Positions 6,231-8,302 of a stretch of DNA of 8,302 nt are shown here, one piece after another. The DNA is from Caldithrix sp. GTDB lineage: Bacteria > KSB1 > UBA2214 > DYKH01. The DNA lies in contig DYKH01000203.1 of assembly GCA_020722685.1 (NCBI GenBank), positions 1 to 8,302 of the forward strand. The letters run 5' to 3'. Below the pieces are notes generated by a model. It was not told the DNA's origin. It did not search any database and worked only from the letters and a program-made list of their open reading frames with translations. The translations under genes and the position numbers were made by a program. The first letter of the stretch is position 1. Every line of letters starts with the position of its first letter.

Positions 6231-7520
6231 GTGGACAAGACTTTATCTCTCATCAAGCGCGAATACCTCATACGGGTGAAAACCAAAGGCTTTTTGTTGG
6301 GAACTTTGTTGATGCCGGTACTCATTTTAGTGATGACGTTCTTAGGTCCGATTATGGCCAAGATAAACGAAAAGGTTAGGAAAACTACTACTGTTGCTGT
6401 CGTTGATTTTTCCGGGCAAGTCTTTGAGCCTATCAAGGCTTCGCTTTCTTTGCAAAAACGTACCAGTCAAGGCTTGCCCTTATACAAAATATTACGGGTC
6501 GGGGCGAAGCCAGAGGAGCTTGCCGCAGTCAAGGATAGCCTGAGCAAGGAGGTAATAGAGGGGAAGCTGAACGCTTTCTTAATCATCCCTGCCGAGATAC
6601 TGGAGAAGAACCAATTCGAAGTGCATAGTAAAAACGTCAGCAATTTCGCGTTCAATCAGGTCATGGAGGACGCCATTTCCAGCGCGGTTATCAAAGCGCG
6701 ATTACAGCGGAGCGGCTTGGATGCGGATCTGGTGCACAAGCTAAACCGACGGGCCGACGCCAAGACTTTCAAAGTTGGCGAGGAGGGAAGTAAAGAGGAA
6801 AGCGGCGTGGTGGCTTTTGCTTTGAGCTATGCCATGGTTTTTATCATGTACATGGCCTTGATATTCTATGGCACCTTTGTCATGCGCGGCGTCATCGAGG
6901 ATAAAAGCTCGCGGGTGGTGGAGGTGATCGTCTCTTCGGTCAAGCCGCATCAGCTTATGGCGGGAAAGATCATCGGCATCGGCGCGGCCGGACTCACGCA
7001 GTTGGTCATTTGGGCTATCGTCGCGGCGCTGGTGTCCACCTACGGCTTGGTCATGGCCAAGCAATTCGCTCCGGCGGTGGATAAGATCGCCATTCCATCG
7101 GTGTCCGTTTGGATTTATGTTGCATTCGTCAGCTTTTTTGTCTTGGGCTATTTTCTCTATGCCACTCTGTATGCAGCTATGGGCAGTTTGGCAAACGCCG
7201 AGAGCGAAATGCAAAGCATTCAATGGCCGGTGGTCATTCTTCTGATTATTGCTTTCATGCTCATGTTTGCCATCATGAACAGTCCTGAGAGCCCGTTGGC
7301 AGTGGTGCTGTCGCTCATCCCCTTCTTTGCGCCGATTCTGATGTTTTTTCGCATCTCCGTCAATGCCGCTCCTTCAAGTCAGGTGCTGTTGAGCATAGTC
7401 CTGCTGGCAGCGACTATTTGGGGACTCATCTGGGTTGCCGGAAGAATTTTCCGGATCGGTATTTTGATGTACGGCAAGCGGCCAACTCTGCCGGAAGTGA
7501 TGAAGTGGATTCGGTATTAG
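6231..7520 (+). CDS. ABC-2 type transporter permease (NatB-like)
   Basis: Integral membrane subunit paired with the preceding ATPase, 429 aa. It has one N-terminal membrane helix (about 20-43) and then a large extracytoplasmic domain of about 150 residues. Further predicted helices lie near 193-217, 247-273, 293-317, 331-350, 355-377 and 387-407. The cytoplasmic coupling segment VIEDKSSRVVEVIVSS begins at 221 and is followed by LMAGKIIGIG, characteristic of NatB/YhaP-type ABC-2 permeases. Translation starts at GTG (6231) with GAGAGG about 6 nt upstream, only 11 bp after the ATPase stop, supporting co-translation. The family includes Na+ exporters, but that function is not proven by sequence alone. 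The C-terminus is intact and a GC hairpin follows. Confidence 0.94.
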   Translation: MDKTLSLIKREYLIRVKTKGFLLGTLLMPVLILVMTFLGPIMAKINEKVRKTTTVAVVDFSGQVFEPIKASLSLQKRTSQGLPLYKILRVGAKPEELAAVKDSLSKEVIEGKLNAFLIIPAEILEKNQFEVHSKNVSNFAFNQVMEDAISSAVIKARLQRSGLDADLVHKLNRRADAKTFKVGEEGSKEESGVVAFALSYAMVFIMYMALIFYGTFVMRGVIEDKSSRVVEVIVSSVKPHQLMAGKIIGIGAAGLTQLVIWAIVAALVSTYGLVMAKQFAPAVDKIAIPSVSVWIYVAFVSFFVLGYFLYATLYAAMGSLANAESEMQSIQWPVVILLIIAFMLMFAIMNSPESPLAVVLSLIPFFAPILMFFRISVNAAPSSQVLLSIVLLAATIWGLIWVAGRIFRIGILMYGKRPTLPEVMKWIRY

Positions 7521-7590
7521 CCGGCCATCATCTGTAGCGGATTCTGCTGCTTTGGCGCTAAGCGCATTGTGCAGAGCGCATAGCTGTTTT

Positions 7591-7619
7591 GCTGGGGCGT
7601 CGTTTGATGACGCCCCTGC
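7591..7619 (+). terminator. GC-rich hairpin downstream of the ABC operon
   Basis: GGGGCGTC (7594-7601) and GACGCCCC (7609-7616) form a perfect 8-bp stem with a 7-nt loop. Two further base pairs lie beyond a single T-T mismatch. It lies about 70 bp after the permease stop. There is no U-tract, so it may be a factor-dependent terminator, an RNA-end protector or a repeat unit. Confidence 0.5.
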
Positions 7620-7655
7620 TTCCAATATCCGTCCGCCAAGGTGTTCCTACATTGT

Positions 7656-8050
7656 ATGGTCGATCAAGAAATTCAAAGAGCGATCAAGGGACTTTTGCTT
7701 AGGGTCGAAGAAGAAGAGGTGCGAATATTCTATGCCTGCGAATGCGGAAGCCGGGCCTGGGGTTTTCCGTCGCAGGATAGCGATTATGATCTAAGGTTCC
7801 TGTACCTGCGCGAGCCCAACGGGTATCTGCAAATCGACGAAGGGCGGGATGTCATTGAGCGCCCACTGGCCTGTTCAATCGATCTGCCTGGTTGGGATAC
7901 CAAAAAGGCGCTAAGGCTGATCCGAAAATCGGACCCGCCTTTGCTGGAGTGGCTGCAATCCCCCACCGTTTGTGGATAAGAAGATGAGGTCGTTCGCAAG
8001 CTTCGTTCCTTGCTGCCCGAATGCTATTCGCCGGTCTCGTGTTTCAATCT
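7656..8050 (+). pseudogene. Broken RlaP/YcgL-type nucleotidyltransferase gene
   Basis: The N-terminal half matches the DNA polymerase beta-like nucleotidyltransferase family PF10127 (RlaP/YcgL, COG3541), recognised by the segment CGSRAWGF followed by DSDYD, the GS motif and metal-binding aspartates. Downstream come the family's IDEGRDVIE and DPPLLEWLQSP segments. Members are usually about 250 aa. Here an in-frame TAA (7977-7979) ends the product after 108 residues. The same frame then continues with family-like sequence (VVRKLRSLLPECYSP) to about 8048, where a palindromic repeat element begins, so the 3' half is missing. The ATG at 7656 is preferred for its position; a GTG at 7641 is in frame. 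The ribosome-binding site is weak (AAGG about 14 nt upstream). A truncated product with an intact active-site loop could still be made, but loss of function is more likely. Confidence 0.8.
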
Positions 8051-8201
8051 GGTTACCACGGTCTCCGTGGTAAGCTCCTTGCAGACGCTCCGCGTCGTGT
8101 CGTCAATAAGATTGCACAATTGCAGATAACATTAAAACCCCCAATTGCCCCAAGACGACGCAGAGCGTCGCAAAAGGGTTCCCACGAAAATCGTGGGAAC
8201 C
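8051..8201. repeat. REPIN-like element: four hairpins in mirror order
   Basis: The outer hairpins are 25 nt each (8051-8075 and 8177-8201) and share GGTT(A/C)CCACG, five bases, then CGTGG. The first has a 9-bp perfect stem and the last an 11-bp perfect stem. The inner hairpins are 13 nt each (8084-8096 and 8157-8169) and share GACGC-N3-GCGTC. They are separated from the outer ones by 8 and 7 nt. The reverse complement of the right end lines up with the left end for about 47 nt, including TTGC just before the inner hairpin, so the whole is a large imperfect inverted repeat with a 60-bp centre. This is the layout of a REPIN, a non-autonomous element mobilised by REP-associated transposases. Whether it is repeated elsewhere in the genome cannot be seen here. 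Confidence 0.75.
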
Positions 8202-8207
8202 AGATGA

Positions 8208-8302
8208 ATCGATGAGGAGGTGGTGCGCACGATGCGGGGTTGGCCGCACTCGGGATTCAGCATCGACAACTCGGTGCGGATTACCGCAGACGATACGGAG
8301 GG
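8208..8302 (+). CDS. Partial transposase-like reading frame (IS91/IS801-like), runs off window
   Basis: An open frame begins after a TGA at 8205-8207 and continues to the window end with no stop (31 codons). The segment with RGWPHSGFSIDNSVRI followed by an acidic patch resembles the stretch found in putative IS91/IS801-type Y2 transposases just before their RYxxRxP region. This is a memory-based match over a short stretch. An ATG at 8232 lies inside it, but the match starts at or before it and an N-terminus with the zinc-finger region is absent. It is therefore probably a 5'-truncated transposase remnant rather than an intact gene. It abuts the palindromic element. Confidence 0.4.
   Translation, partial: MDEEVVRTMRGWPHSGFSIDNSVRITADDTE

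Noticed and set aside
8051..8201. CRISPR array
   Set aside because: The repeats are inverted pairs of two different palindromes in mirror order, not equal direct repeats separated by unique spacers, and no cas genes are near.
8021..8215. Plus-strand 64-codon open frame over the hairpins
   Set aside because: It reads through the palindromic element; its apparent coding potential comes from repeat sequence.

Overview
The window is bacterial, with ordinary bacterial start sites, short intergenic gaps and a moderate GC content. No rRNA, tRNA or other lineage marker is present, so I do not name a taxon. Dispersed palindromic repeats suggest an environmental, repeat-rich genome. It holds seven intact genes, one broken gene, one partial transposase-like reading frame and several palindromic repeats.

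Left part (1-3705): four genes on the minus strand. In transcription order they are a histidine-phosphatase-superfamily phosphatase, a ROK-family sugar kinase, a GmhA-like SIS sugar-phosphate isomerase and a zinc-dependent MDR alcohol/polyol dehydrogenase. The gaps are 108, 156 and 209 bp, so this is a co-directional cluster rather than a tightly packed operon. Its gaps carry inverted repeats (1982-2066, 2078-2100, 32-77). A 306-bp divergent intergenic region (3706-4011) separates it from a plus-strand Gfo/Idh/MocA sugar oxidoreductase. Kinase, isomerase, phosphatase and two oxidoreductases together suggest a carbohydrate or polyol conversion module, but the substrate cannot be read from the sequence.

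Middle part (5014-7616): after a 312-bp gap there is a two-gene ABC exporter operon of the NatA/NatB type. The ATPase and permease are 11 bp apart, and a strong GC hairpin follows.

Right end (7617-8302): a RlaP/YcgL-type nucleotidyltransferase gene is broken by an in-frame TAA. Its coding signal continues in the same frame for about 24 codons and stops where a roughly 151-bp element begins. That element consists of four hairpins in mirror order, like a REPIN (a pair of REP sequences facing each other). A reading frame resembling an IS91/IS801-like transposase starts just after it and runs off the window. This decayed end is the most distinctive part of the window. I found no clear new multi-gene system.
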